DNA of 64,000 nucleotides from Paraflavitalea sp. CAU 1676 (GTDB lineage: Bacteria; Bacteroidota; Bacteroidia; Chitinophagales; Chitinophagaceae), in the NCBI RefSeq assembly GCF_029223285.1, contig NZ_JARHUJ010000004.1:682001-746000 (forward strand), written 5' to 3'. The notes under the pieces were generated by a model, which was given only the letters and a program-made list of their open reading frames with translations, was not told where the DNA came from and searched no databases. The position numbers and the translations under genes were made by a program. Shown here piece after piece: positions 52,728 to 61,758 of this stretch (position 1 is the first letter of the stretch; the number at the start of each line of letters is the position of its first letter).

Positions 52728-54950
52728 ATGCATTTACCTGACCTGATTGTAGACCTCGCCCTCATATTGGGTGTAGCCGGTATCACCACGCTTATTTTCA
52801 GACGCCTGAAACAGCCGGTGGTATTGGGTTATATCCTGGCAGGCCTGCTGGTCGGTCACAATGTACCCTGGACGCCCACCATCTCCGATGAAGCCAATGT
52901 GGAAGTATGGGCCAAGATCGGTGTGGTGTTCCTCTTGTTCAACCTCGGACTTGAATTCAGTTTCAAAAAGTTGGTGCGCATCGGCGGCACGGCCTCCATT
53001 ACCGCCATCGTCGAAATTGCAGGCATGCTGTTGGTCGGCTTCCTCGTGGGCCGCCTCATGGGCTGGTCAACCATGGATAGCATCTTTCTCGGTGGTATAT
53101 TATCCATTTCATCAACAACCATCATTATCCGCGCTTTCGAAGAACTGGGCATCAAGAGCCAGCGCTTTGCAGGCATCGTGTTTGGCGTGCTCATCGTCGA
53201 AGACCTGGTAGCCATCTTATTGATGGTGATCCTTTCCACCCTGGCCGTAAGCCAGCAATTCGCTGGCGGTGAAATGCTCATTTCCCTCGCCAAACTTGTT
53301 TTCTTCCTGGCCGTATGGTTCCTGGCCGGCATCTTCCTGTTGCCGACTTTTCTGCAAAAGGCCCGTAAGCTCATGAGCGAAGAAACACTCCTCATTGTAT
53401 CACTCGGCCTCTGCCTTGGTATGGTCGTGCTGGCAACCAGTGTAGGATTCTCGCCCGAACTCGGGGCCTTTGTAATGGGGTCCATCCTCGCCGAGACCAC
53501 CATGGCCGAGCGCATCGAGCACCTTGTGAAGCCAGTGAAAGACCTGTTTGCCGCTGTATTCTTCGTGTCGGTCGGTATCATCTTCGACCCCGGTACCATC
53601 ATTGAATACAAATGGCCGGTGCTCATCCTCACCGTGGCCACCATTATTGGCAAAGTCCTGAGCACAACAGCCGGGGCTTTGTTATCGGGCCAGCCGCTGA
53701 AGCAATCACTGCAATCGGGCATGAGCCTCGCGCAAATAGGAGAGTTCTCGTTCATCATCGCATCCCTCGGACTTACCCTCAATGTAACAAGCGGCTTTTT
53801 GTATCCCATTGCGGTAGCCATCTCGGCGATCACGACCTTTACCACGCCTTACCTGATCAAGTTTTCCGAGCCGCTGTATCATTGGATAGAGGCGCGCCTG
53901 CCCATGCGGTGGAAGGTGGCCATCAATCAATACGGTACCGGTGCGCAAACTATCCAGGCCGAGAGCGATTGGAAGATCGTATTGCGTTCTTATATCACTA
54001 TTATGGTGATCAACTCCGTCATAGTATTGGCGATCGTGTTGTTATCACAACGCTTCCTGCTGCCATTGATAGCATCTTCTGTCAACAGCGAAACCGTCGC
54101 TGCGGTGATCACGTGCTTTATTACGCTGGTGGCCATAGCCCCCTTCCTCTGGGCCCTGGCCATCCGCCGCCTGCATTCCTTTGCCTATGCCAACCTTTGG
54201 CTCGATAAAAAATACAACCATGGACCGCTCGTAATGCTCGAAGTAGTGCGTAACGTGCTGCTGGTAGTGCTGGTAGGTTTCCTGGTAGATCGCCTGTTCA
54301 CGGCAATGATCGCGGTGCTGGCGGTGCTGCCCGTGATCATCGTGGTACTGCTCATCTTTTCGCGCAGACTGCAATCGTTCTATTCACGTATCGAGAAAAG
54401 GTTCTTGTCCAACCTTCACGAACGTGAAGGCGCCACCCATGGATTGCCCCACCTTTCGCCCTGGGATGCACACATTGCCTATTTCACGATCCAGCCCGAA
54501 TCGAGCGTCATCGGCAATACCTTGCAGGAATTGGCCTGGCGCGAACAATACGGCGTGAACATCGCCTCCATCGAAAGAGGCAAACGCACCGTCTATGCAC
54601 CCACCCGATTTGAAAAGATATTTCCGTACGATAAGATATCAGTGATCGGTACCGATGTGCAGCTGGAGAAATTCCGTAAGGTCGTGGAAACAGAGGTCAT
54701 ACCAGAAGAAAAGCAGATCGCCCGCGAAGATATTACCCTCAATAAACTGATCATCGACGAGCATACCGCCCTTCGCGGCCAATCGATCCGCAACTCCGGC
54801 ATCCGCGAAAAAGTGAACGGATTGGTCGTAGGCATCGAACGCAATGGAGAACGCATCCTCAATCCCGATTCAACCACCATCTTCGAGTGGGATGATGTAG
54901 TGTGGATCGTGGGCGATCGCAAACAGCTCCATCAGTTGGTGAAAGAATAA
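52728..54950 (+). CDS. Kef-type cation:proton antiporter (CPA2) with two TrkA-C domains
   Basis: 740 residues. A 12-13 TM Na/H-exchanger-like domain (about 5-380, with VVLGYILAGLLVG, GIVFGVLIVEDLVAILLM and LAQIGEFSFIIASLG) is followed by four more TM segments (about 420-560). The C-terminus has two tandem TrkA-C (RCK_C) modules (about 575-655, AYFTIQPESSVIGNTLQ.. VIGTDVQLEKF; and 665-738, LIIDEHTALRGQSIRNS.. VWIVGDRKQLHQL). No RCK_N (TrkA-N) nucleotide fold lies between them. It exchanges K+ or Na+ for protons. Extra TMs between transport domain and RCK_C are a noteworthy feature. Confidence 0.92.
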   Translation: MHLPDLIVDLALILGVAGITTLIFRRLKQPVVLGYILAGLLVGHNVPWTPTISDEANVEVWAKIGVVFLLFNLGLEFSFKKLVRIGGTASITAIVEIAGMLLVGFLVGRLMGWSTMDSIFLGGILSISSTTIIIRAFEELGIKSQRFAGIVFGVLIVEDLVAILLMVILSTLAVSQQFAGGEMLISLAKLVFFLAVWFLAGIFLLPTFLQKARKLMSEETLLIVSLGLCLGMVVLATSVGFSPELGAFVMGSILAETTMAERIEHLVKPVKDLFAAVFFVSVGIIFDPGTIIEYKWPVLILTVATIIGKVLSTTAGALLSGQPLKQSLQSGMSLAQIGEFSFIIASLGLTLNVTSGFLYPIAVAISAITTFTTPYLIKFSEPLYHWIEARLPMRWKVAINQYGTGAQTIQAESDWKIVLRSYITIMVINSVIVLAIVLLSQRFLLPLIASSVNSETVAAVITCFITLVAIAPFLWALAIRRLHSFAYANLWLDKKYNHGPLVMLEVVRNVLLVVLVGFLVDRLFTAMIAVLAVLPVIIVVLLIFSRRLQSFYSRIEKRFLSNLHEREGATHGLPHLSPWDAHIAYFTIQPESSVIGNTLQELAWREQYGVNIASIERGKRTVYAPTRFEKIFPYDKISVIGTDVQLEKFRKVVETEVIPEEKQIAREDITLNKLIIDEHTALRGQSIRNSGIREKVNGLVVGIERNGERILNPDSTTIFEWDDVVWIVGDRKQLHQLVKE

Positions 54951-55041
54951 TAGAAACGCCCGCAGAACAGCGCCGCTCTGTGAGCAGCCTGCAAAACCCC
55001 GCTCAGGCGGTGAGGCATTTTAACTGCTGTCTGACTATTAC

Positions 55042-56292
55042 TTAGTATTCAAACTTCCGCAGGGTAGGGGCTTTGAACCACATGGCCATCACCACCAGCA
55101 AGGTCATGGTGCCGCCAAAGATAACAGAAGGCACTACGCCCATAGCCCGTGCAGCCAGCCCGCTTTCCACCTGGCCAATCTCATTCGATGAATTGATGAA
55201 CATCGAGTTCACCGACGAAACCCGCCCGCGCATATTATCGGGCGTTTTCAATTGCAATATGGTGCCCCGCACCACCACACTGATGCCATCGAGAATGCCG
55301 CTGATGAGCAAAGCAAGGAATGAAAGCCAGAATATCTTCGAGAAACCAAACACGATAATACACAAACCATAACCCGCCACCACATACAGCAGGGTGAGGC
55401 CCTGCTTTTTGCGCAGTGGGAAAAATGTAAGCGTAACGATCACACTGATGGCGCCGATATCGGTGGCAGCATTGAGCCATCCAAAACCAATGGGACCTAC
55501 ATGCAGTATCTCGCCGGCAAAGAAAGGGATCATGGCCACTGCGCCGCCAAACAGTACGGCAAACATATCGAGCGTAAGAGCCCCCAGCAGTTCTTTCGTG
55601 GCAAACACATATTTCAATCCTTCCTTAACACTCTCCCAGGTCTTTTGCTCACTGTTCTTATGCAGGATGGGTTTGGGTTTGATGAGCCAGATGCAGATGG
55701 CCGAAATGACCAGGTAGCCCATAATGATCGAGAAGGTAACCGAATAACCGAGGTAGGCGATCAGCAATCCCGCCGATCCATGCCCCAGCACCGAGCCGGT
55801 AAGCCAGGTAGTGGAGCTCCAGGTCACAGCATTTGGTAACAGAGGCTTTGGAACCAGTTGAGCAAGGATAGAGCTGGAGGTAGGACCCGAAAAGGAACGG
55901 ATAAAACCGGTACAGAAAATGATCAGGTAAATACCCAGTTGCACAAAGCGCTTGCCCATACTCACCTCAACGCTTTGGAAAGTTATGAAGAGCAATCCGG
56001 TAACACACAGCAGGTATAAGAGTATAGTGCGGAACAGGAGGGTGCGTTTGTCGCTTTTATCGACGATATGGCCCGAGTAAAGGGCCATCGTAATGGCAGG
56101 AATAGCTTCCGATAGACCGATCAGCGAAACCTGTAAGGGGTCTTTCGTAAGCAGGTAGATCTTCCACAATACCAGCGTGGCCACCATGCGCATGGCCATA
56201 ATGAAGAAGAACCGTTGAATGATGAAGTAGCGAAATTCTTTGATGCGTACAGAGGCGAAGGGGCTGTTCTGACTTTGAAGATCGGTATCCAT
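55042..56292 (-). CDS. MFS transporter (EntS-like exporter)
   Basis: 416 residues with 12 TM helices. N-terminal FRYFIIQRFFFIMAMRMVATLVLWKIY, then IALYSGHIVDKSDKRTLL (MFS loop 2-3 motif), and RSFSGPTSSSILAQLVP, all typical of the MFS_3/enterobactin-exporter group. Mid-loop of about 50 residues. Substrate unknown, possibly a drug or siderophore. The 3' end of the deoxynucleoside kinase gene is 18 bp upstream, so the two are co-transcribed. Confidence 0.9.
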   Translation of the reverse strand: MDTDLQSQNSPFASVRIKEFRYFIIQRFFFIMAMRMVATLVLWKIYLLTKDPLQVSLIGLSEAIPAITMALYSGHIVDKSDKRTLLFRTILLYLLCVTGLLFITFQSVEVSMGKRFVQLGIYLIIFCTGFIRSFSGPTSSSILAQLVPKPLLPNAVTWSSTTWLTGSVLGHGSAGLLIAYLGYSVTFSIIMGYLVISAICIWLIKPKPILHKNSEQKTWESVKEGLKYVFATKELLGALTLDMFAVLFGGAVAMIPFFAGEILHVGPIGFGWLNAATDIGAISVIVTLTFFPLRKKQGLTLLYVVAGYGLCIIVFGFSKIFWLSFLALLISGILDGISVVVRGTILQLKTPDNMRGRVSSVNSMFINSSNEIGQVESGLAARAMGVVPSVIFGGTMTLLVVMAMWFKAPTLRKFEY

Positions 56293-56310
56293 GCCCGCAA
56301 AAATAAAAAA

Positions 56311-56943
56311 TTACGGCAAAGTAAGGTAATGCTGTCCGTAGTCGTAGTCCTTTTCCAGGGCATCCGTGATCACTTTTAAATGCTTTTCATTGCCCAGGAA
56401 ATCGGCATTGCTCGCATCCACAAACAGCGTCTTCATATTGTGCTGTTTGATGTAATGCGTATAGGTCTCCTGTATTCTGAAAAGATATTCGTCGGGGATG
56501 TTCTGCTCGTATGACCGGTTTCGCTTGCGGATATTTATTTGCAGTTTATTGACAGGCGCGTGCAGGTATATCAGGATCTCCGGTTGGGTGATCTGCTGGT
56601 GAATGATCTCAAACAGCTTCTGGTAAAGACGAAATTCTTCTTCGGGCAGGTTCACCTTGGCAAACAACAGGCATTTGGTAAACAGGTAGTCAGTAACGGT
56701 GACGCTCTGGAAGAGGTCTTTCGTATGAATGAGTTCTTTCAGTTGCTTATACCTTTCGGCCATGAAGAACAATTCGAGCGGAAAAGCATACTGGGCGGGG
56801 TTTTCATAGAACTTGCTGAGGAAAGGATTGTCAGCAAAAGCTTCCAGGATCAATCGCGCGTTGTACTTTTTGGCCAGTAAATGAGATAAGGTGGTTTTAC
56901 CCGCCCCTATATTGCCTTCGATGGTGATAAAGTGATAGTTCAT
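56311..56943 (-). CDS. Deoxynucleoside kinase (dNK family)
   Basis: 210 residues from ATG 56943 (MNYHFITIEGNIGAGKTT). P-loop GNIGAGKT, the conserved DRY/ERS-type segments EAFADNPFLSKFYENP and FFMAERYKQL, and the RKRNRSYEQNIPDEYL lid region place it in the deoxyadenosine/deoxyguanosine kinase family. It phosphorylates deoxynucleosides for salvage. It lies 211 bp downstream of folK and 18 bp before the MFS gene, same strand. Confidence 0.93.
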   Translation of the reverse strand: MNYHFITIEGNIGAGKTTLSHLLAKKYNARLILEAFADNPFLSKFYENPAQYAFPLELFFMAERYKQLKELIHTKDLFQSVTVTDYLFTKCLLFAKVNLPEEEFRLYQKLFEIIHQQITQPEILIYLHAPVNKLQINIRKRNRSYEQNIPDEYLFRIQETYTHYIKQHNMKTLFVDASNADFLGNEKHLKVITDALEKDYDYGQHYLTLP

Positions 56944-57154
56944 ATATTGATTGCGGGAAACGTCAACGCCCGTCAAAATAAAGGAAATGGATACACACCT
57001 TTATCGGGTGATCATAATTTGTGGAAAAGTCTGGGGGAAATACGCAATCGATCCTGTAACGGGCCAGTTATCAGCCGCTTTGTGGTTTATCACCTGCTTG
57101 GGCAGCTGCCACCGGCTGCAAACGACGCCAGGCAGCAATCATTCCTGGCTTATC

Positions 57155-57640
57155 TCAGTCTTTTAATCGCTGAACCTCGAGCGTGTCCGGGCATTCCAGC
57201 AATAATTGATGGATGGATTTGTGTAAAACCGGGTGCATCAGCTGCGGCGCTATCTCTTCCAGCGGCGCCAGGGCAAACCGCCGGTTCTGCACTTCCGGAT
57301 GGGGGATGGTGAGCGACGGCAGGTCGATAATGTCATTATTAAAAAAGATTATATCAATGTCGATAATGCGCGGCCCATACCTTTCATCCCGCACCCGCCC
57401 CAGGGATGTTTCCACTTCCAGCACGTGGTGGAGCAGTTCGGGTGCTGAAAAGTGCGTTTCGATCCGTAAAGCCTGGTTGAGGAAGGCCTGCTGGTCGGTT
57501 TTACCCCAGGCGGCTGTTTCATACAATGCCGATTGCTGCCGAACGCTTCCGCAGCGTTCATCGATGGCTTTTACAGCCTGGTGCAGGTTTTGCTGCCTGT
57601 TGCCTACGTTGCCGCCTATCAGTAAATACGCTTTATTCAT
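57155..57640 (-). CDS. folK: 2-amino-4-hydroxy-6-hydroxymethyldihydropteridine pyrophosphokinase
   Basis: HPPK of folate biosynthesis: transfers pyrophosphate from ATP to the pterin. 161 residues from ATG 57640 (MNKAYLLIGGNVGNRQQNL), preferred over the ATG nine bases upstream. Family signatures are visible: GGNxGNR, ETAAWG, and GRVRDERYGPRIIDIDIIFF, with the two Asp that bind Mg-ATP. IPHPEVQNRRFALAPLEEIAP is the typical C-terminal core. Divergent from sppA. Confidence 0.97.
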   Translation of the reverse strand: MNKAYLLIGGNVGNRQQNLHQAVKAIDERCGSVRQQSALYETAAWGKTDQQAFLNQALRIETHFSAPELLHHVLEVETSLGRVRDERYGPRIIDIDIIFFNNDIIDLPSLTIPHPEVQNRRFALAPLEEIAPQLMHPVLHKSIHQLLLECPDTLEVQRLKD

Positions 57641-57643
57641 ATA

Positions 57644-57674
57644 TTGCATCCCGTCGAAGGGTCAAATATCTTTG
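57644..57674 (+). promoter_or_regulatory. Bacteroidota-type promoter of sppA
   Basis: TTG (57644-57646), a 20-bp spacer, TATCTTTG (57667-57674): exact -7 match at normal spacing. Start codon 26 bp downstream. Confidence 0.7.
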
Positions 57675-57700
57675 AATTTTGTATTAAAATCAATTAGTTG

Positions 57701-59455
57701 ATGAATAGCTTCCTGAAAATATTTCTGGCATCCCTGGCCGCACTTTTTTTGTTTACCGTGATCATGATGTTCATCACGATTGGTTTTTTGAGTGGCCTCG
57801 CCACACCCAAAAAGGAGTCAACCGGTTCCAAAGCCGTATTGATGCTCGATCTTTCGCAACCATTTACGGAAGTCAAAAAAGAAAACCCACTCGCCGGCCT
57901 GGGGGGCAAAGAACAGTATTCAACACCGGCTTTATACGAAGTGGTACGCCTCATCCGCTATGCCAAATCCGATTCGTCCGTGAAGGGGATCTATATTAAT
58001 TGTGGAACCAACAGTAATGGTTTTGCAACGGGCGATGAATTGCGCCAGGCCCTGCTCGATTTCAAAGCAGGGGGTAAGTTCATCTATGCCTATGCCGACG
58101 TGATCAACCAAAACGCTTACTACGTGGCCAATGTTGCCAATAAAGTGTATTGCAATCCCAAGGGTGGGCTCGACTGGCGCGGCTTCTCCATGCAGATGGT
58201 ATACCTGAAAGGCACCCTGCAAAAACTGGAGATTGAACCACAGATATTCTATGCCGGAAAGTTCAAGAGCGCTACCGAACCATTCCGCGAAGAAAAAATG
58301 ACCGATGCCAACAGATTGCAATCTACTGTTATCCTCAATGACCTGTACGGACACTTCCTGTTGCAAACGTCCGCAACACGTAAGCTCGATACCGCCCTGT
58401 TGCACCAGTATGCCAACGAAAACCGCATACAGTTTGCCAACGATGCACTTCAGTATAAACTCGTCGATGGATTGAAGTACGACGATGAAGTGAAAGACGA
58501 GATCAAGGAAAAGCTCTCTGTGAGCAAATACGACAAGATCAATTTTGTAAGCCTTGGCAAATATGCCATGGCCGTTAACTATAAAGCCACCGGCGAAAAG
58601 AAGATCGCCGTGATCTATGCCGAAGGCGATATCGTAGATGGCAAAGGCGACCAGGAGAACATTGGCGGCGATACCTACCGCAACCTCATCCGCAAAGCCC
58701 GGCTCGATACCGAGATCAAGGCCATTGTAATAAGGATTAATTCAGGAGGCGGCAGCGCCATGGCGAGTGAGAACATGTGGCGCGAAATCGCGGTGGCCCG
58801 GCAGGATAAACCCGTCATTGTGAGTTTTGGCGATGTGGCGGCATCAGGTGGTTATTACATGGCCTGTGGTGCCGATAGCATATTTGCACAGCCCAATACC
58901 ATCACCGGCTCCATCGGTGTGTTCACCCTGCTGCCCAATATGCAAAGCTTCTTTAAGAACAAACTGGGTATGACCTTCGACGGCGTTAAAACCTCCCCCG
59001 ACGCAGATGCACTGTCGGTATCCAAACCACTCACACCGGCACAAAGACAATATTTACAGAACGACGTTGATACCATCTACCAAACCTTTAAGCAACGCGT
59101 AGCCGCCGGCCGCAAAAAGAGCGTCGAATACATCGACAGCATTGGCCAGGGACGCATCTGGAGCGGGTCGCGTGCCGTAGAACTCGGCCTGGTCGACCGC
59201 ATCGGTGGTCTCGATGAAGCCATCGAAGCAGCCGCGAAACTGGCTAAAGTATCAGGTTATGGACTAAAAGAGTTTCCCGAGCCGCGTAATATCTTCGAGT
59301 TGATATTCGGTGATTACCAGCAAAATGCAAAGCAGTCGGCCATCCGGGAAGAACTAGGTGCCGAGGGTATGAAAACCTACAATACCCTTAAAAGGGCAAA
59401 GGCTATGGTGGGTGTGTCGCAGGCAAGACTACCTTTCGATTTTTCGATAGATTAA
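57701..59455 (+). CDS. sppA: Signal peptide peptidase SppA (67-kDa type)
   Basis: Membrane-bound serine-lysine protease degrading cleaved signal peptides. 584 residues from ATG 57701; a TTG one codon upstream is not needed. An N-terminal TM helix (MNSFLKIFLASLAALFLFTV) is followed by two tandem S49 domains. The general-base Lys187 lies in YAGKFKSATEPF and the nucleophile Ser382 in GDVAASGGYYMA, each at the expected place of the duplicated 67K enzyme. ITGSIGVFTLLPNM completes the active site. Complete and normal in length. Confidence 0.96.
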   Translation: MNSFLKIFLASLAALFLFTVIMMFITIGFLSGLATPKKESTGSKAVLMLDLSQPFTEVKKENPLAGLGGKEQYSTPALYEVVRLIRYAKSDSSVKGIYINCGTNSNGFATGDELRQALLDFKAGGKFIYAYADVINQNAYYVANVANKVYCNPKGGLDWRGFSMQMVYLKGTLQKLEIEPQIFYAGKFKSATEPFREEKMTDANRLQSTVILNDLYGHFLLQTSATRKLDTALLHQYANENRIQFANDALQYKLVDGLKYDDEVKDEIKEKLSVSKYDKINFVSLGKYAMAVNYKATGEKKIAVIYAEGDIVDGKGDQENIGGDTYRNLIRKARLDTEIKAIVIRINSGGGSAMASENMWREIAVARQDKPVIVSFGDVAASGGYYMACGADSIFAQPNTITGSIGVFTLLPNMQSFFKNKLGMTFDGVKTSPDADALSVSKPLTPAQRQYLQNDVDTIYQTFKQRVAAGRKKSVEYIDSIGQGRIWSGSRAVELGLVDRIGGLDEAIEAAAKLAKVSGYGLKEFPEPRNIFELIFGDYQQNAKQSAIREELGAEGMKTYNTLKRAKAMVGVSQARLPFDFSID

Positions 59456-59476
59456 GATATTTCCCTTCGTAAGCCA

Positions 59477-59484
59477 TAGTTTTG
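59477..59484 (+). promoter_or_regulatory. -7 box for the ABC-2 permease operon
   Basis: TAGTTTTG is an exact TAnnTTTG match 26 bp before the ATG at 59511. No clear TTG at the -33 distance. Confidence 0.45.
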
Positions 59485-59510
59485 CTGCTCATTTAACTAC
59501 AGGACCCCAT

Positions 59511-60617
59511 ATGCCGCAACCATACAATCAGTTCCGGGGAATGCTGGCCATTACCAGAGCCAGCCTGAAAGCCGTGTTCAGAAGCCCGAGTGCTGTGATC
59601 TTCAGTTTTGCCTTCCCAATGGTATTCATATTGGTGTTTGGCTTCATTGGCGGCGGCGGAGGCATCAATGTACGCATCGCATTCGATAAAAAGGCCGATA
59701 CCACTTCGCCTATCTATACTAATATTCAGAAAGCACCTGGTATCCGCATAGTGAACAAAGGCGAGAAAGAACTGCTGGAAGACCTGGAGAAAGGCCGTAT
59801 TACAGCCATCCTTAACATTCAGAAAAGCAACGATAGTTTATCAGACTACAAGCTAAGCTTCAAGAGCTCCGGTGCGGTAAATCCACAGAACCTCGAAATA
59901 TTGAGATCCATATTTGAGTCGAAAGTAAGGTCAGTGGATGAAGCACTCTATGGCAAAAAGCACACATTGGTGGCGATCGACAAACAGGTCGAGATGGTGC
60001 CCGGCCGTGTGTATCGCACCATCGATTTTATCTTGCCCGGTCAGCTTGGTTTTTCACTCATGAGTGCCGGAATATTTGGTGTGGCATTTATCTTCTTCAA
60101 TCTGCGCCAAACCCTGGTGTTGAAACGCTTCTTTGCTACGCCCATCAAACGTTCTTATATCATATTGGGTGAAGGCCTCAGTCGGGTTATCTTTCAAATG
60201 ATCACCGCCGTGGTGATATTGCTCGTGGGACATTTCTTCTTCAAGTTCACCCTCATTCATGGGGTGCTCACCATGATCGAACTCCTCATCCTGAGCTTTA
60301 TCGGATTGATCGTATTCATGGGCTTTGGTTTTGTCGTGAGCGGTGTGGCCAAGAACGAAAGCGTCATACCACCCCTGGCCAACCTGTTCACTTTGCCGCA
60401 GTTCCTGCTGGCAGGCACCTTTTTCTCGATCGATAATTTCCCTTCCTGGCTGCAGCCGCTTTGCCGCATATTGCCCCTTACCCATATGAACGACGCTATG
60501 CGGAATATCGCCTTCGAAGGGGCGCACCTGACCGATTGCGGAACGCAGATCGGAGTACTCGCCATTTGGGGCGTGGTGGCCTATGCAGGAGCAGTGAAAG
60601 TATTCAAGTGGGAATAA
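59511..60617 (+). CDS. ABC-2 type transporter permease
   Basis: 368 residues. One N-terminal TM (AVIFSFAFPMVFILVFGFIG), an extracytoplasmic domain (about 50-180), then five TM helices (about 185-360). The ABC-2 signature FATPIKRSYIILGEGLSRV precedes TM2, and QFLLAGTFFSIDNFPSWLQPLCRILPLTHMNDAMR lies near the end. Related to YhhJ/DrrB-like permeases that export lipids, drugs or polysaccharides. The expected ATPase gene is not adjacent; sppA lies upstream. Likely co-transcribed with the two genes downstream (gaps 23 and 36 bp). Confidence 0.92.
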   Translation: MPQPYNQFRGMLAITRASLKAVFRSPSAVIFSFAFPMVFILVFGFIGGGGGINVRIAFDKKADTTSPIYTNIQKAPGIRIVNKGEKELLEDLEKGRITAILNIQKSNDSLSDYKLSFKSSGAVNPQNLEILRSIFESKVRSVDEALYGKKHTLVAIDKQVEMVPGRVYRTIDFILPGQLGFSLMSAGIFGVAFIFFNLRQTLVLKRFFATPIKRSYIILGEGLSRVIFQMITAVVILLVGHFFFKFTLIHGVLTMIELLILSFIGLIVFMGFGFVVSGVAKNESVIPPLANLFTLPQFLLAGTFFSIDNFPSWLQPLCRILPLTHMNDAMRNIAFEGAHLTDCGTQIGVLAIWGVVAYAGAVKVFKWE

Positions 60618-60640
60618 GTCCAGTTTATTAAATATCCAAT

Positions 60641-61135
60641 ATGCGCATCGTTAAATTAGGATTGATCAGTTTTGTCGTATTGTTCCTCATCGTGTTCGGA
60701 ATATCCTTGCTGATACCCGGTTATATCCGCATCTCGAGGGCAGTCAATATCACCGCACCCAAAGACAGCATACAGCATTACCTCACTGACTTGCGCCAAT
60801 GGAAGCAGTGGAATGGCCTCACCACCGCCGCTACCGTCGTCAACCCCGCCTGGTCGGCAAATACTTTCACCAGCGATGGACTGCAGGTAGCATTAAAAGA
60901 GGTAAAGACCGACACCATCACTACCAACTGGAAGCAGGAGGGTGGCCGCGAAATTGCAAGTGGTTTCACCCTGCATACCATAGATAACACCACTGTAGTT
61001 CAATGGTATTTCGATTTTAAACTTCGGTGGTACCCCTGGGAAAAATTTGGTAGCATCATTTTTGATAAGCAATTAGGGCCTCCTATGGAGCAATCTTTGG
61101 GTGCCCTCAAAAAAAAGCTGGAATCCATTCCCTGA
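60641..61135 (+). CDS. SRPBCC-family (polyketide-cyclase-like) protein with N-terminal membrane anchor
   Basis: 164 residues. An N-terminal TM helix (about 7-27, LISFVVLFLIVFGISLLIP) is followed by an SRPBCC ligand-binding fold (ISRAVNITAPKDSIQHYLTDLRQWKQWN ... VVQWYFDFKLRWYPWEKFG ... MEQSLGALKKKLE). Such proteins bind hydrophobic ligands; here the ligand is unknown. It lies 23 bp after the ABC-2 permease gene. Confidence 0.88.
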   Translation: MRIVKLGLISFVVLFLIVFGISLLIPGYIRISRAVNITAPKDSIQHYLTDLRQWKQWNGLTTAATVVNPAWSANTFTSDGLQVALKEVKTDTITTNWKQEGGREIASGFTLHTIDNTTVVQWYFDFKLRWYPWEKFGSIIFDKQLGPPMEQSLGALKKKLESIP

Positions 61136-61171
61136 TCACTTAAATTCACGAAACACTAATAAACACGTTGT

Positions 61172-61681
61172 ATGAAAAAACTACTATTTCTGGCTGCCAT
61201 GGCTTTTGCCGGCACCATGTTGTTGTCGACCGAAGCAGCTGCCCAGGGTAAGGCAAGTCCGCATGATACGGTGGCAGTAAAAGATATCAAAGTAACTTAT
61301 GGCCGTCCTTACAAGAAAGGACGCGTGATCTTTGGCGGACTTGAAAAGTTCGGCAATGTATGGCGCACCGGTGCCGACCAGGCCACGGAGATCACATTTA
61401 CCAAAGATGCCACCTTCGGCGGTAAGCCGGTAAAAGCGGGTACCTATTCTTTGTTCACCATTCCTGATGAAAAAGAGTGGACCGTGATCCTGAACAGTCA
61501 GCTGAAACAGTGGGGCGCCTACAAATACAACGAGATCAAAGGCAGCGATGTACTACAGGTAAAAGTGCCCGTAAAGCACCTGGAAAATGTAGTAGAGCAG
61601 CACACGATCCGCTTTACGCCTAAAAATGACCTGATCATCGAGTGGGATCAAACCCAGGTATCAGTGCCCATCAAGATCTAA
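61172..61681 (+). CDS. DUF2911 exported protein
   Basis: 169 residues with signal peptide (MKKLLFLAAMAFAGTMLLSTEAAAQ). The mature protein is the DUF2911 beta-sandwich: VAVKDIKVTYGRPYKKGRVIFGGLEKFGNVWRTGADQATEI, then AGTYSLFTIPDEKEWTVILN. Function unknown, periplasmic. Third gene of the ABC-2 operon; a terminator follows. Confidence 0.92.
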   Translation: MKKLLFLAAMAFAGTMLLSTEAAAQGKASPHDTVAVKDIKVTYGRPYKKGRVIFGGLEKFGNVWRTGADQATEITFTKDATFGGKPVKAGTYSLFTIPDEKEWTVILNSQLKQWGAYKYNEIKGSDVLQVKVPVKHLENVVEQHTIRFTPKNDLIIEWDQTQVSVPIKI

Positions 61682-61707
61682 AACATCCTGTTTATAGCAG
61701 ATCCAGG

Positions 61708-61729
61708 CGGCCCTTCGGGGCCGTTTGTC
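61708..61729 (+). terminator. Terminator after the DUF2911 gene
   Basis: CGGCCC-TTCG-GGGCCG (61708-61723): a 6-bp GC stem with a stable UUCG tetraloop, then TTTGTCGTTT. Confidence 0.85.
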
Positions 61730-61758
61730 GTTTATATTACCTTTACTGAAATTGTTAT

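Noticed and set aside
54951-55041. CCGC/GCGG hairpin between the antiporter and MFS genes as a terminator
   Set aside because: Only a 4-bp stem and no uninterrupted T tract directly after it; not strong enough to annotate.
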